From positions 1 through 64,000 of the forward strand of contig JAHLEH010000002.1 in the NCBI GenBank assembly GCA_018883545.1: DNA of 64,000 bases. The letters are read 5' to 3'. The stretch's first letter is position 1; every line of letters starts with the position of its first letter. Both the position numbers and the translations under genes were made by a program. The notes beneath the pieces were generated by a model that did not search any database, was not told where the DNA came from, and was given only the letters and a program-made list of their open reading frames with translations. Positions 36,466 through 45,831 of this stretch are shown here, piece by piece. The DNA comes from Marixanthotalea marina (GTDB lineage Bacteria; Bacteroidota; Bacteroidia; Flavobacteriales; Flavobacteriaceae).

Positions 36466-36870
36466 ATGTCCATTAAAGAATCCCCAATATACAAGAAGGT
36501 GAAAACCCACGAAAAAGTGGATATAGGAGATTTATACTTCTTTGACAATTATGTTATTGGCGAATTTAAAGAAGGTATTTCGGTGGATTTTAAACAGTTT
36601 TCGCAATGTACCAAACTAATAAGTGCTTTTTACGGTAATGCAGGTTTTGGATTTATTGCCAACAGAGTTAACTCCTACTCTATTGTATTGACCGATGCAC
36701 ATCTTTTTAACGACTATTTTAAAAATCTAAAAGCTTATGCAACGGTGTCTTACATTGCATTTTCGGAAAAAATAACCGAAGTTGAAAATCACTTTTTCAA
36801 TTTTAATAAACGTGATTTCGGCTCATTGGTGGAAGCCATAACATGGGTTGAAGAAACATTGAAAGACTAA
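36466..36870 (+). CDS. Conserved hypothetical protein, STAS/SpoIIAA-like size
   Basis: 134 residues without signal peptide. The pattern of alternating beta strands and helices (DLYFFDNYVIGEFKEGISVDF, GNAGFGFIANRVNSYSIV, ATVSYIAFSE) fits the small STAS-like proteins found in Flavobacteriaceae, but I cannot assign a function. It is divergent from mnmE and convergent with cvfB, ending 1 nt from the cvfB stop. A TATTTTTG element at 36,422-36,429 fits the -7 consensus for its promoter. Confidence 0.75.
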   Translation: MSIKESPIYKKVKTHEKVDIGDLYFFDNYVIGEFKEGISVDFKQFSQCTKLISAFYGNAGFGFIANRVNSYSIVLTDAHLFNDYFKNLKAYATVSYIAFSEKITEVENHFFNFNKRDFGSLVEAITWVEETLKD

Positions 36871-36871
36871 T

Positions 36872-37702
36872 CTAAACCAAATAGATACCGTCGTCTTTAA
36901 TTTCAATTAAACGCTGCTTGTATAACGAGCCAACAGCCTTTTTGAAATTTTTCTTGCTCATTTGAAGCTCTTGTTTGATGGCTTCGGGATCTGACTTATC
37001 GTTTAAATTTAAAAAGCCGTCATTATCCTGCAATTCGTTTAAAATACGCTGTGCATTGGGTTCTATACTTCGGTAACCAATTTGTCTTAAAGTAATATCC
37101 AATTTGTTTCCAGGTCTTATTTTTTTAACAATACCTTTCAATTTGTCCCCTATGCTTAAATCTGTATAAATATCGTCCTTAAAAATTAAGCCTGTATGCT
37201 TTTTGTTCACAATAACGTTCATGCCCAATTCGGAAGGATGCGATACAATTAAGTCGACTTCATCAAATTCATTTACAGTTAATTCCTTATTGTCTAAAAA
37301 ACTATTGGTTTTGCTTGATGCGGCCAATCTATTGGTTTTTACATCCAAATAGCAATACACCAAATACCAGCCGCCCGGTTTCATTTTAAAGGCTTGCTCT
37401 TTAAATGGACAGAACAATTCTTTCACCAATCCCCAATCTAAAAAAGCACCATATTCAGTCACTTGATTGCATCGTAAGAGTGCAAAATCGCCCAACTCAA
37501 TATAAGGTCTATCCGTTGTGGCTACGGGACGTTCTTCATTGTCTAAATACACAAAAACGTCGAGTTTATCCCATATTTTGAATTCCTTTGGTACATAGCG
37601 GTTTGGCAATAGTACCTCCTCATTTTCAGCATCAACCAAATAAATACCGTGATCGGATTCCCTTAAAATTTCAAGTGTGTTTATTCTTCCTAATTGTATC
37701 AT
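36872..37702 (-). CDS. cvfB: CvfB-family S1-type RNA-binding protein
   Basis: 276 residues. It begins with S1-like barrels (IYLVDAENEEVLLPNRYVPKEFKIWDKLDVFVYLDNE), then EYGAFLDWGLVKELFCPFKEQ and a third barrel ending IRPGNKLDITLRQ. It finishes with a winged-helix domain (DPEAIKQELQMSKKNFKKAVGSLYKQRLI). This is the CvfB/YitL layout. Such proteins bind RNA and affect expression of virulence or stress genes in other bacteria. The role here is inferred from the family only. Confidence 0.9.
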   Translation of the reverse strand: MIQLGRINTLEILRESDHGIYLVDAENEEVLLPNRYVPKEFKIWDKLDVFVYLDNEERPVATTDRPYIELGDFALLRCNQVTEYGAFLDWGLVKELFCPFKEQAFKMKPGGWYLVYCYLDVKTNRLAASSKTNSFLDNKELTVNEFDEVDLIVSHPSELGMNVIVNKKHTGLIFKDDIYTDLSIGDKLKGIVKKIRPGNKLDITLRQIGYRSIEPNAQRILNELQDNDGFLNLNDKSDPEAIKQELQMSKKNFKKAVGSLYKQRLIEIKDDGIYLV

Positions 37703-37744
37703 GCCACAAAGGTATAATATTTACATGCAGTTTTAAGCTATTAA

Positions 37745-37777
37745 AAAAAGAAAAGCGCTGCTTAAATAGCAACGCTT
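37745..37777 (-). terminator. Rho-independent terminator after DUF2853 gene
   Basis: Minus-strand hairpin with arms AGCGTTGCT and AGCAGCGCT (one mismatch) around ATTTA, followed by TTTTCTTTTTTT. It lies about 30 nt after the DUF2853 stop and would end the menaquinone operon transcript as well. Confidence 0.8.
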
Positions 37778-37805
37778 AACGTTTTATTTTGCAATTAAGT
37801 GGTGA

Positions 37806-38144
37806 TTAATAAACCGATTCTTTTTTAAAGTGCTTTACCAATAAATAGTAAACTACTGCCCTATACTTGTTGCGGTTGGATTTTCCATAGGTTTCTAAAA
37901 CAGCATCTATGGCTTTGTCTAATTCTGCACTGTCGCTTAGACCTAATTTTTTAATCAAGAAATTGTTTTTAACAGTGGCTAGTTCTGAATCATCAGACCC
38001 AGAAATGGTTGACGAATCCGCATTATAAATAGATGGCCCCAGACCTACAGTAACTTTGGTTAGCAAATCTATGTCTGCTGTTACACCACATTTCTCTTTT
38101 AAATCTTCTGCATACTTGGCAATAAGTTCATCCCTTTTACTCAT
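37806..38144 (-). CDS. DUF2853 family protein
   Basis: 112 residues: MSKRDELIAKYAEDLKEKCG..., DIDLLTKVTVGLGPSIYNADSSTISGSD and the C-terminal YRAVVYYLLVKHF match DUF2853, small helical cytosolic proteins common in marine bacteria. No biochemical role is known to me. It lies 70 nt after menD in the same direction and ends at a strong terminator. Confidence 0.85.
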   Translation of the reverse strand: MSKRDELIAKYAEDLKEKCGVTADIDLLTKVTVGLGPSIYNADSSTISGSDDSELATVKNNFLIKKLGLSDSAELDKAIDAVLETYGKSNRNKYRAVVYYLLVKHFKKESVY

Positions 38145-38214
38145 AATAAATTTATTTTTAAGATTAATAACTAAGTCTTAAATATAGGGTTTTTTAGCTA
38201 AAAATATGTTGTGG

Positions 38215-39975
38215 TTACTTTAAGAAATTGAAATATTCAAGCAATACTTCGTCATTTATGGTTCTTGGCGTAAAAATCTCCAATAACTTGGGTGATTCAG
38301 AATCTGCGTAAAACGATTGTATCTTATTCTTTATTTGTAACATGGTAGTAGCAGACATATATTCGATACCATACATTTTACACAAATGTTTTGCCGTCAG
38401 GTTATGGGTGGTTTCAAAATAATTATCAAAATTCGTACTGTTTTTATGTCCCGGCAAAATTCTAAAAATACCACCACCTTGATTGTTTATTAAAACAATC
38501 CTGAAGTTTTTGGGAATGTATTTATTCCATAGTGCATTGCTATCGTAAAAGAAACTCAAATCGCCCGTTACAAAAACCGTTTGCTCTTTGCTTACCACCG
38601 CACTACCAATAGCGGTACTGGTACTTCCATCGATGCCACTCGTACCTCTGTTGCAATACACATCCAATGTTTTGCTTAGGCTGAACAATTGGGCATAACG
38701 AATGGCCGAACTGTTGCCGATTTGCAATACCGAATTTTTAGGAACGGATTGCAGCACCGTTTCAAAAACCTTCAAATCGCTAAATGGTATTTGCTTTAAG
38801 TAGTTTTTGTGCTTTTCCTGTCTTTTTTGTTTAACTGATGCCCACACATCCCTGTAATTGCTTTTTACATAATGGGTTATTTTTGGCAACAAAGTTTCAA
38901 AAAACTGGTTAGGCGTTGCTTCAATATGATTGTTCAAGCAGAAAAACGTGTCATTTGCTGCTTTCTTATCAATATGCCAATGCTGTTTGGGTTGGTAATT
39001 TCTTAAAAAAGCCTTTATTTTTTTGGAAACAATCAACCCGCCAAAGGTTATTAAAATATCTGGTTGTAATTGTTTTTGTTCTTCTTTTGTTAACGGCGCT
39101 ATAATTTGGTCTATATTCGGAAAAAAACTGCTGTGGTGCAAGTTTGACGTGGTTTCGGTAAAAACAATCACACTGTTATCTTCTGCCAATTCGTTCAGCC
39201 ACTTTTGTTCCACCTCATTTGGATTGCAAACACCTACCAATACCATTTTTTTGGGGGCCGAATTCCAATCTTCCAAACAACTCTGAATAATATAAGAATC
39301 TATAGACTTACTCTTGGCTTCAATATCTTTAGCCTTTGGAGCCACTAAAAGTTTATTCACGGTTTCATACAAAGGTTCATCGAAAGGAATGTTTATATGC
39401 ACAGGGCCTTTACCTGCAATAGCCGTATTAATGGCCTCGTTGATTTCTATTTCATTATGGGTTTGAATGTCCTTTTGAAAACCTAACAATCGTTCCAGTT
39501 TATCCTCAATATTTTTCATAATGGGCAATTCCTCATGCACTGGAATATTATTTTCATCCTTTATATCTAACTTTAAATTAGCTGAATACAAAATATGGTT
39601 TTCAAATACATTTTTTTGGTTGATGGTCTGTCCATCCCCAATACCAATTAAATGTTTGGGTCTGTCGGCCGAAAGCACTACCAACGGAATGTCACTATAA
39701 AATGCTTCTGAAACTGCTGGGTAATAGTTAAGTAAAGCACTTCCAGATGTACACACTACCGCAGTAGGTTGTTGCAACCTTTGGGCAATACCCAATGCAA
39801 AAAAGGCGGCACAACGTTCATCTACAATACTGTAACATGAAAAATAGGGATCGTTAGTAAAACCAATGGTTAGAGGCGCATTTCTACTGCCCGGAGAGAT
39901 AATAATATGTTTTATTTTCTTTTCCTTACAAAGCTGCACAACGGTTTGTGCTAGAGGAATTTTAGGGTAAATCAT
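38215..39975 (-). CDS. menD: MenD, SEPHCHC synthase
   Basis: 586 residues. A thiamine-diphosphate-dependent enzyme with ISPGSRNAPLTIGF at the N-terminus, SADRPKHLIGIGDGQT in the first domain, and a ThDP-binding domain with NRGTSGIDGSTSTAIGSA and VTGDLSFFYDSNALWN. It joins 2-oxoglutarate to isochorismate to give 2-succinyl-5-enolpyruvyl-6-hydroxy-3-cyclohexene carboxylate, the committed step of menaquinone synthesis. The preceding gene makes isochorismate, so substrate supply and use are co-transcribed. Confidence 0.96.
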   Translation of the reverse strand: MIYPKIPLAQTVVQLCKEKKIKHIIISPGSRNAPLTIGFTNDPYFSCYSIVDERCAAFFALGIAQRLQQPTAVVCTSGSALLNYYPAVSEAFYSDIPLVVLSADRPKHLIGIGDGQTINQKNVFENHILYSANLKLDIKDENNIPVHEELPIMKNIEDKLERLLGFQKDIQTHNEIEINEAINTAIAGKGPVHINIPFDEPLYETVNKLLVAPKAKDIEAKSKSIDSYIIQSCLEDWNSAPKKMVLVGVCNPNEVEQKWLNELAEDNSVIVFTETTSNLHHSSFFPNIDQIIAPLTKEEQKQLQPDILITFGGLIVSKKIKAFLRNYQPKQHWHIDKKAANDTFFCLNNHIEATPNQFFETLLPKITHYVKSNYRDVWASVKQKRQEKHKNYLKQIPFSDLKVFETVLQSVPKNSVLQIGNSSAIRYAQLFSLSKTLDVYCNRGTSGIDGSTSTAIGSAVVSKEQTVFVTGDLSFFYDSNALWNKYIPKNFRIVLINNQGGGIFRILPGHKNSTNFDNYFETTHNLTAKHLCKMYGIEYMSATTMLQIKNKIQSFYADSESPKLLEIFTPRTINDEVLLEYFNFLK

Positions 39976-40020
39976 ATACTAAATATATGGAACAAAAATA
40001 ACAAATACCGCTTTAAAATG

Positions 40021-41139
40021 CTATTGCAAAACACTTTTAATAATTGTGGTTTTAGAGACCGTTTCCTCCCACTCTGCTTCGGGATTAGAAGTTTCTGTAA
40101 TACCACCACCCACAAAAACATGGGCATTTTGACCCTGCATTTGCATACACCTTAAATTAACATAAAGTTGCGTGCTTTTTTTTGTGAAAGCATAAGCCCT
40201 GTTTTCTATATTTCTTCTACCCGATCTGGGTGCTATGCTAGTTTCAAAATTCAATTCGCCTAAAAAACCCGTATAAAAATCACGGTTGTAATGTTCGTTT
40301 TGCAATATAAATTTTTTAGCTTCTTGCTTTGGCAATCCACAAACAGCAGGTGTTGGGTGTAAATCGAAAATCACTTGTTTTAAAGAGGTTTCATCTGTTT
40401 TCAACTGTGCTTTTACCATGGTTCTTAAATGCAACAAACTGCCTGCTTTTACGGTCTCCGTTTCAGAAACATCTAAGTCATTAACCAATGGTTTTAAATT
40501 ATCTACTATAAAATTGGTCACTATTTGCTGTTCCCTTTTTTCCTTTTCCTGCCAATCCACCTCCGTTGTTCCGTTATAATTTTGGGTACCTGCCAAAGCC
40601 ATAATTGAAAAATGATTGCCCTCAATCTTAATTAAGGTTTCTGGGGTTGCCCCTAACCAAAGTCCCACTTTAGGATGGTACCAACAATACACAAATGCCG
40701 AAGAGTAAGCATTCAAAAGGCGCTTTAAAATCGTTACAGGTTTGGCATCTGTTTTTACGGTCTCCTTTCTGGAAAGCACCACTTTTTCAAATTGGTTGTT
40801 TTTTATTGCCTGAATACCTTTTGTAACCAACGCAATATGGTTTTTTTTATCTGCTTCCGAAACGTTGTCCTTCAGGTTTTTAACACCATCCTTTTTTTTA
40901 GATTTATAGCGTATTTCGAAACATTCAGCTCCATCAAAAGGCATTAAAATAGTATTCTCGGAATCATCAAACGGTGAAAACACAAAACCACTTTCTGTAA
41001 AGGTTTTAGCTGTATAAAGTTCTGCATCATTTTGAAGCAGCGCGCTGACTTTTATACTGTTTGGTTTTCTATAAACAACAAAAGGTAACTGGGATTCGTA
41101 TTGGGTTTCAATACGCGAAAAAAAATCTTCAGCAGTCAT
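40021..41139 (-). CDS. menF: Isochorismate synthase (MenF/EntC type)
   Basis: 372 residues of the chorismate-binding family. Typical motifs include EKVVLSRKETV, WLGATPETLIKIEG, LAGTQ, HLRTMVKAQLK, LHPTPAVCGLPK and the C-terminal VFVGGGITETSNPEAEWEET. It converts chorismate into isochorismate. It sits between a hotdog thioesterase (4-nt gap) and menD, so the menaquinone pathway is the likely destination rather than a siderophore. Chorismate for it comes from AroC, encoded about 7 kb away. Confidence 0.93.
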   Translation of the reverse strand: MTAEDFFSRIETQYESQLPFVVYRKPNSIKVSALLQNDAELYTAKTFTESGFVFSPFDDSENTILMPFDGAECFEIRYKSKKKDGVKNLKDNVSEADKKNHIALVTKGIQAIKNNQFEKVVLSRKETVKTDAKPVTILKRLLNAYSSAFVYCWYHPKVGLWLGATPETLIKIEGNHFSIMALAGTQNYNGTTEVDWQEKEKREQQIVTNFIVDNLKPLVNDLDVSETETVKAGSLLHLRTMVKAQLKTDETSLKQVIFDLHPTPAVCGLPKQEAKKFILQNEHYNRDFYTGFLGELNFETSIAPRSGRRNIENRAYAFTKKSTQLYVNLRCMQMQGQNAHVFVGGGITETSNPEAEWEETVSKTTIIKSVLQ

Positions 41140-41143
41140 TAAA

Positions 41144-41569
41144 CTAACTCTTTTTGGGCAACGAAATGGTCGATAATTTACAAACGGAAATTAAATTATT
41201 GGCCTCATCCGTAATACGAATATCTAATAGTTGTGTAGTTCTGCCTTTGTGTATAAAGGTTGCTTTGGCAAACACAAACCCTTCCTTAATGCTTTTTAAA
41301 TGGTTGGCTGTTATTTCTATGCCGCGCACAAAATAGGTTTCGGTATCAATAAAAATATGCGATGCAAAACTACCCACACTCTCTGCCAAAGCCGCCGTAG
41401 CTCCACCGTGCAATACCCCGTCTGGTTGGTGTACCCTTGGGGTTACTGGCATTTTGGCTACCAAAAAATCATCACCATAATCTACCATCTCTATTTGCAG
41501 GGTTTCCATTAAAGTATTTTTACTGGCTGCATTGGCCTTTGCCAGAACCATTTCTTTGGTCATTTGCAT
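41144..41569 (-). CDS. PaaI/hotdog thioesterase, likely DHNA-CoA thioesterase
   Basis: 141 residues with the hotdog signature GVLHGGATAALAESVGS and the usual basic C-terminal strand. Family members hydrolyse acyl-CoA thioesters. Its place as first gene of an operon with isochorismate synthase and menD points to 1,4-dihydroxy-2-naphthoyl-CoA hydrolysis in menaquinone synthesis. This is a contextual inference; a phenylacetyl-CoA or general role is possible. Confidence 0.85.
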   Translation of the reverse strand: MQMTKEMVLAKANAASKNTLMETLQIEMVDYGDDFLVAKMPVTPRVHQPDGVLHGGATAALAESVGSFASHIFIDTETYFVRGIEITANHLKSIKEGFVFAKATFIHKGRTTQLLDIRITDEANNLISVCKLSTISLPKKS

Positions 41570-41650
41570 GGAAATATCGTATTTTTATTTGCGTTTGTAA
41601 AAGTACAAAATGGCAAACGAAACAAAATATAAAACTTTGTAAATTATAAT

Positions 41651-41700
41651 GGATTCCTGCCTAAGCAGAAAAACGAAGATTCGACGAAGTCAATGACAAC
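41651..41700. repeat. Intergenic repeat with hairpin, copy 1
   Basis: The stretch starting ggattcctgcctaagcagaa and ending gaagtcaatgacaac resembles the element at 47,905-47,950 along its whole length. It lies directly before the GNAT gene and supplies a spurious ATG at 41,693. Confidence 0.7.
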
Positions 41701-41701
41701 T

Positions 41702-42295
41702 ATGAAAGCACCCACCTTAGAAAATGAGCGCGTGAAATTAACCTTGCTTGATTTAAGCAATTACAAACATGTAACGGCCATTGCACAAGAACCTAATTTG
41801 GTACAGTATTCTCCCAGTAAAATTGACACACCAGCCGATTTAAAAGACTATGTACACAAAGCAGTAGACGGCTATTATCACAAAACAGAAATTCCGTTTA
41901 TTGTATTTGACAAAAAAACCAAATCCTATGCAGGAAGCACCAGATTTATGAATATTAGTTGGAAGAACAGTGTTGCAGAAATAGGCTCAACTTGGATAGG
42001 GAAGGAATTTCAAGGCTCAAGATTAAATAAAAACATGAAATTTTTAATGTTGCGATATGCATTTGAAGTTTTGGAGTTTGACAAGATTGAGTTCCGTTTA
42101 GATGAACGTAACTTACGCTCAAAAAAGGCAGTTGAAAAATTAGGCGCTACTTTTGAAGGCCTTTTAAGAAAAAACATTTTAATGCTCGATGGTTTTAAGC
42201 GCAGTACCTGTTGTTATGGTATTTTAAAAGAAGAATGGCCCAATATTAAAGCGAGTGTTTTTAAAGAAATAAAAGGTTGCATCGACACCAACTAA
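41702..42295 (+). CDS. GNAT acetyltransferase (RimJ/RimL-like)
   Basis: 197 residues from the second ATG (MKAPTLENERVKL), which matches the usual start of this family. The first ATG, at 41,693, lies inside an intergenic repeat. The fold is visible: FIVFDKKTKSYAGSTRFMNIS, AEIGSTWIGKEFQGSRLNKNMKFLMLRYAFE (acetyl-CoA loop) and KIEFRLDERNLRSKKAVEKLGATFEG. Homologues acetylate protein N-termini or small molecules. The substrate is unknown. It is divergent from the menaquinone operon. Confidence 0.88.
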   Translation: MKAPTLENERVKLTLLDLSNYKHVTAIAQEPNLVQYSPSKIDTPADLKDYVHKAVDGYYHKTEIPFIVFDKKTKSYAGSTRFMNISWKNSVAEIGSTWIGKEFQGSRLNKNMKFLMLRYAFEVLEFDKIEFRLDERNLRSKKAVEKLGATFEGLLRKNILMLDGFKRSTCCYGILKEEWPNIKASVFKEIKGCIDTN

Positions 42296-42322
42296 AAGAT
42301 GATATAGGATTTTGTTCTCATA

Positions 42323-43426
42323 TTATTTTTTGAGTTCTTGAATTCTATAGAGATCGTACATTTTTTGATTGTATGGATAATCCCAGCACCCCATTCTGTG
42401 ATAAAGGTTTCCTCCAAATCCTTTCTTGTAAACATGAACGCCATACAAAGGATGACTTTGATTTAAGTTAGGTGCCGACCCAAACATATCGTATTCTGTA
42501 CACCCCCATTTCTTAGCAATCTTTATGGATTCCCATTGCAATGCATAACTGGCCATTAAGTTATTTTTACAAGCTGTAGAAGCCCCATACAAATAAGTTC
42601 CTCGTTGTTTTGATAAAACCAAAAACATAGACGATAAAAATTCACCATCAATATCTGCCATTAACATCTTCACTGTAACCCCATTTTTACTGTTATCCTG
42701 ATTTTGCAATACAGTAGAAAAATACTCCTGATTTTTTACAGGCATATTATGTCTTAGTGCCGTATCAAGATATAATTTGTACCATTCATCAATATGGTCA
42801 ATACCATATTCACGAACCCTAATTTCTTTTTTGCTTGCCTTTCTAACATTATACCGTGTATTGTACCTCATATTATAAAGCAAATCGTTCTCGTTTAAAG
42901 TTAAATCCAGAAAAAAAGTATTCTTAGGCAAATTATCTTCTATACTTTTCTGTAAATTCCAATTAACCGTATTAAAGTTCACCCTAAACTCTTGTGTTTT
43001 ATTTGGTGGTGGCCCAATCCAATTTTCTTCGCTATCAAAATAGGCCTCCTCTGTAGCCCATTGGTTTTCCCAGGTTAAATCGTAACGGATAAAAATACAG
43101 TTATGCGGCAGTTGTGCCTTAATGGATTCTGATAATTGTTCCAAAAACAATCCTTGATTTTCAAATGTAGGTTCTAATTTAGGACCGTAAGGAACATATG
43201 CAAAACATGTGTTGTTGTCTATATATTTGACTAGAATTAGTAAATCTTCCCCTTTTTTTTCCAAGGAATTAGCATCACTAATCAATAAATCTTTTGAAAT
43301 AGTTAATTCAAACCCTTGAGGTATAAAACCTTGATTGCTTTTTACACGTCCCCAAAAAGGAGTTTGGGTTAAAATGTTTGTTGTATTAAATTCTTCAAGG
43401 TCTTTTTTCTCCAGCTCACAAATCAT
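42323..43426 (-). CDS. FemAB-like peptidoglycan bridge aminoacyltransferase family protein
   Basis: 367 residues of the FemA/FemB/GNAT-related family: QTPFWGRVKSNQGFIPQGFE at the start, NMRYNTRYNVRKASKKEI, then EFLSSMFLVLSKQRGTYLYGAST and ALQWESIKIAKKWGCTEYDMFGSAP, which form the C-terminal acyltransferase domain. In Gram-positive bacteria these enzymes add amino acids from tRNA to lipid II. Flavobacteria lack such cross-bridges, so the substrate here is unknown. No signal peptide. It converges with the GNAT gene. Confidence 0.85.
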   Translation of the reverse strand: MICELEKKDLEEFNTTNILTQTPFWGRVKSNQGFIPQGFELTISKDLLISDANSLEKKGEDLLILVKYIDNNTCFAYVPYGPKLEPTFENQGLFLEQLSESIKAQLPHNCIFIRYDLTWENQWATEEAYFDSEENWIGPPPNKTQEFRVNFNTVNWNLQKSIEDNLPKNTFFLDLTLNENDLLYNMRYNTRYNVRKASKKEIRVREYGIDHIDEWYKLYLDTALRHNMPVKNQEYFSTVLQNQDNSKNGVTVKMLMADIDGEFLSSMFLVLSKQRGTYLYGASTACKNNLMASYALQWESIKIAKKWGCTEYDMFGSAPNLNQSHPLYGVHVYKKGFGGNLYHRMGCWDYPYNQKMYDLYRIQELKK

Positions 43427-43494
43427 TGTCTTTTTCCTGCAAAACTAAAAAATCAATAGAGTAATACTAAAGATTTAGCCTAATAAGTCAGTCT

Positions 43495-44112
43495 TTAATC
43501 ATGAAACCCCTTACCCGCCAATATTTTAGGAATATATTTTTTTATACGCGCCACACGGGTCTTCGATTGTTTTGCTTGGGAAAAATGAAGAATATATCCG
43601 CGCTGGCGTCCGGGAGTTAAGGCTTCAAAGGCTGTTTTTAGTTCTGGGTTGGTTTTGAATGCTTCCTTTAATTCTATAGGAATAGGTTCTGGATTTTTCT
43701 TAAAGGCTACTTTAAGTCCTGCTTTTTCAATTTCAACAGCTTCAAAAATATAGGCTTTTATAAGTGCTTCGTTATTTTTAATCTGATTGACATTGGTAAA
43801 CTTAAAAAGACGACCCGATTGGGTGTTTTCTCCAGGAGCTTCTAAAATATTTTGTTCATCCTTCAACAAAACACCTTTAAAAAAACTGATACAGCAATAA
43901 TCTTTAAACGCAGTTACCAGAAGTATATTTTTATCATTATTAGTATAACAAGGTTGCGACCATTTAAGTTCTTCTGTTAGGCCACAACTTAAAACAAGGC
44001 TTCTTAGCAATTTTAATTCTTTTGCCCAAGAATGTACCTTGCATTCGGGCGTTGCATATAAATTGCAACGCCCACAGCCATCTATAAAATATGCATCAAC
44101 TTCTGGATTCAT
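43495..44112 (-). CDS. YdeI/OmpD-associated family protein with DUF1801 domain
   Basis: 205 residues. The N-terminal 130 form a DUF1801-like domain (LKWSQPCYTNNDKNILLVTAFKDYCCISFFKGVLL). The C-terminal part is the YdeI helical region (KEAFKTNPELKTAFEALTPGRQRGYILHFSQAKQSKTRVARI.KYIPKILAG). Two N-terminal CxxC-like pairs (CGRCNLYATPEC) could bind metal. Function unproven. It starts 2 nt after the aldo/keto reductase stop, so the pair is an operon. Confidence 0.88.
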   Translation of the reverse strand: MNPEVDAYFIDGCGRCNLYATPECKVHSWAKELKLLRSLVLSCGLTEELKWSQPCYTNNDKNILLVTAFKDYCCISFFKGVLLKDEQNILEAPGENTQSGRLFKFTNVNQIKNNEALIKAYIFEAVEIEKAGLKVAFKKNPEPIPIELKEAFKTNPELKTAFEALTPGRQRGYILHFSQAKQSKTRVARIKKYIPKILAGKGFHD

Positions 44113-44114
44113 TA

Positions 44115-45104
44115 CTAATAACCACCACGTATAGCATCGTGGACTTTGGTTTTGTATAATTCTGTCAACGCAGCATGCACTTCAGCCGACAAAGGTTCTA
44201 AACTAGAAACCGCTGCATTGGAAACCACTTGTTTTGTTGAACTCGCCCCAGGAATAATTGTGCTCACTGCTTTATGATCTAAAATCCAACGTAATGCCAA
44301 TTGTACCATGTTCAAATTGCTTGTCAAAATGTTGTTTTTTATGTCTTCAACAAACTCCAATCCTTTATTATAAGGTAAGCCTGCAAAGGTTTCACCCACA
44401 TTAAAGGCTTGTCCGTCACGGTTAAAATTTCTATGGTCATCTTCTGCAAAAGTCGTATTAGCATCAAATTTACCCGTTAACAAACCACTGGCCAATGGCA
44501 AACGCACAATAATGCCTACACCTTTAGCTTCGGCTTGTGGCAATAACTCCGTTACCAATTTTTGACGGAAAATATTAAAAATGACTTGTAAAGACAGTAA
44601 ATCGTCGTGTTCCATACACACCAAGCCTTCTTCAACGGTTTCTACACTAGCTCCAAAATGTTTAATAAGGCCTTCACTTTTAAGATCACGCAACCAATCG
44701 AATACGGCACCATCCTTTAAATATTGTGGCGGTATGCAGTGTAGTTGCAACAAGTCTAATGAGTCTACCCCTAAACGCTTCAATGAGCCTTCAACCGTAG
44801 CTTTTAAAACGTCTTTGGTATATTTATCTGGGTAGGCATTACCTGCCCTACCAAATTTTGTTGCTACACGAATATCGGCGGCATCACAGGTTTTTAAAAA
44901 TTCTCCTATCAAGCTTTCGCTTTTTCCATCGCCATACACATCGGCCGTATCAAAAAAGGTAATGCCATTGTTTACTGCTTCGTTTAAAATATCAAAAGCA
45001 GCATCTTTTGAAATATCTACACCCCAATTGCCTCCTAACTGCCAACAGCCTATACCAACTTCACTTACATTAAATCCGTTTGCTCCTAATTTTCTAGTCT
45101 TCAT
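44115..45104 (-). CDS. Aldo/keto reductase
   Basis: 329 residues with the standard barrel: GIGCWQLGGNWG, FFDTADVYGDGKSE (catalytic Asp and Tyr), DIRVATKFG (catalytic Lys) and DLLQLHCIPP (catalytic His). The NADPH-binding end reads STIIPGASSTKQV. It reduces carbonyl compounds with NADPH; the physiological substrate is unknown. It is the first gene of a two-gene operon. Confidence 0.93.
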   Translation of the reverse strand: MKTRKLGANGFNVSEVGIGCWQLGGNWGVDISKDAAFDILNEAVNNGITFFDTADVYGDGKSESLIGEFLKTCDAADIRVATKFGRAGNAYPDKYTKDVLKATVEGSLKRLGVDSLDLLQLHCIPPQYLKDGAVFDWLRDLKSEGLIKHFGASVETVEEGLVCMEHDDLLSLQVIFNIFRQKLVTELLPQAEAKGVGIIVRLPLASGLLTGKFDANTTFAEDDHRNFNRDGQAFNVGETFAGLPYNKGLEFVEDIKNNILTSNLNMVQLALRWILDHKAVSTIIPGASSTKQVVSNAAVSSLEPLSAEVHAALTELYKTKVHDAIRGGY

Positions 45105-45292
45105 ACTAATAGTTTAATTATAAAAATCTTTTAGTCGTATAAAAAACATATAAAATTGAATTATATACCTTTTACTATTTAAAACCGTAATTTTAAATCT
45201 ATACGAGGGTTTAAATATATAAAAACATGGGAGTAATAGCCATCATTTCAATTTTATTTTTTACGGGTAAATAAAAAACAAGCGTGTTTCTT

Positions 45293-45325
45293 TTGCGCCA
45301 ATTAAATAGGGAAAGTGTACCTTTA
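45293..45325 (+). promoter_or_regulatory. Promoter of the DCC-family gene
   Basis: TTG at 45,293-45,295, 22 nt, and TACCTTTA at 45,318-45,325 match the Bacteroidota pattern. It places transcription start a few nt before the ATG at 45,330, so an upstream in-frame ATG at 45,315 falls within the promoter and cannot be the start. Confidence 0.55.
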
Positions 45326-45329
45326 CAGT

Positions 45330-45749
45330 ATGGCTTTGAATCTTCCCAAAAACAAGAAATTGATTCTTTTTGATGGTGTTTGTAATTTGTGCAATGCATC
45401 TGTGCAATTTATTATAAAGCACGATAAAAAAGACCGGTTCCTTTTTACAGCCTTACAAAGCGATATTGGAAAAAAGCTGATTAAAGAGCACCATATTGAT
45501 ACCAGAAAAACAGATTCCATTTTACTTTATTCCCTTGAAAAAGGTATGAATTATAAATCGACTGCTGCTTTGAAAATTGCTAGCCATTTGGGGTTTCCTT
45601 GGAATTTATCATGCATATTTTTTATTATCCCACCCTTCATTAGAAACTGGGTTTACGATTTTATAGCCAGAAACCGCTACAAGTGGTATGGCAAAAAAGA
45701 AAGTTGCATGGTACCAACACCTGACTTAGAAAGTAAATTTTTAGATTAA
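45330..45749 (+). CDS. DCC family thiol-disulfide oxidoreductase-like protein (DUF393)
   Basis: 139 residues beginning MALNLPKNKKLILFDGVCNLCNASV. The DGVCNLC motif, with C..C in a thioredoxin-like context, and the later FIARNRYKWYG are hallmarks of the DUF393/DCC family. Members are predicted thiol-disulfide oxidoreductases, with little biochemical evidence. The start at 45,330 is chosen from the promoter and the family's typical N-terminus. Confidence 0.9.
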   Translation: MALNLPKNKKLILFDGVCNLCNASVQFIIKHDKKDRFLFTALQSDIGKKLIKEHHIDTRKTDSILLYSLEKGMNYKSTAALKIASHLGFPWNLSCIFFIIPPFIRNWVYDFIARNRYKWYGKKESCMVPTPDLESKFLD

Positions 45750-45831
45750 TTTAAGCTTTTTCTTATAAAAAAGCAGATCTTCTACGCAACCATAACCATA
45801 GATTCGCATCTTTAGTTTAAAAACCAAAGCT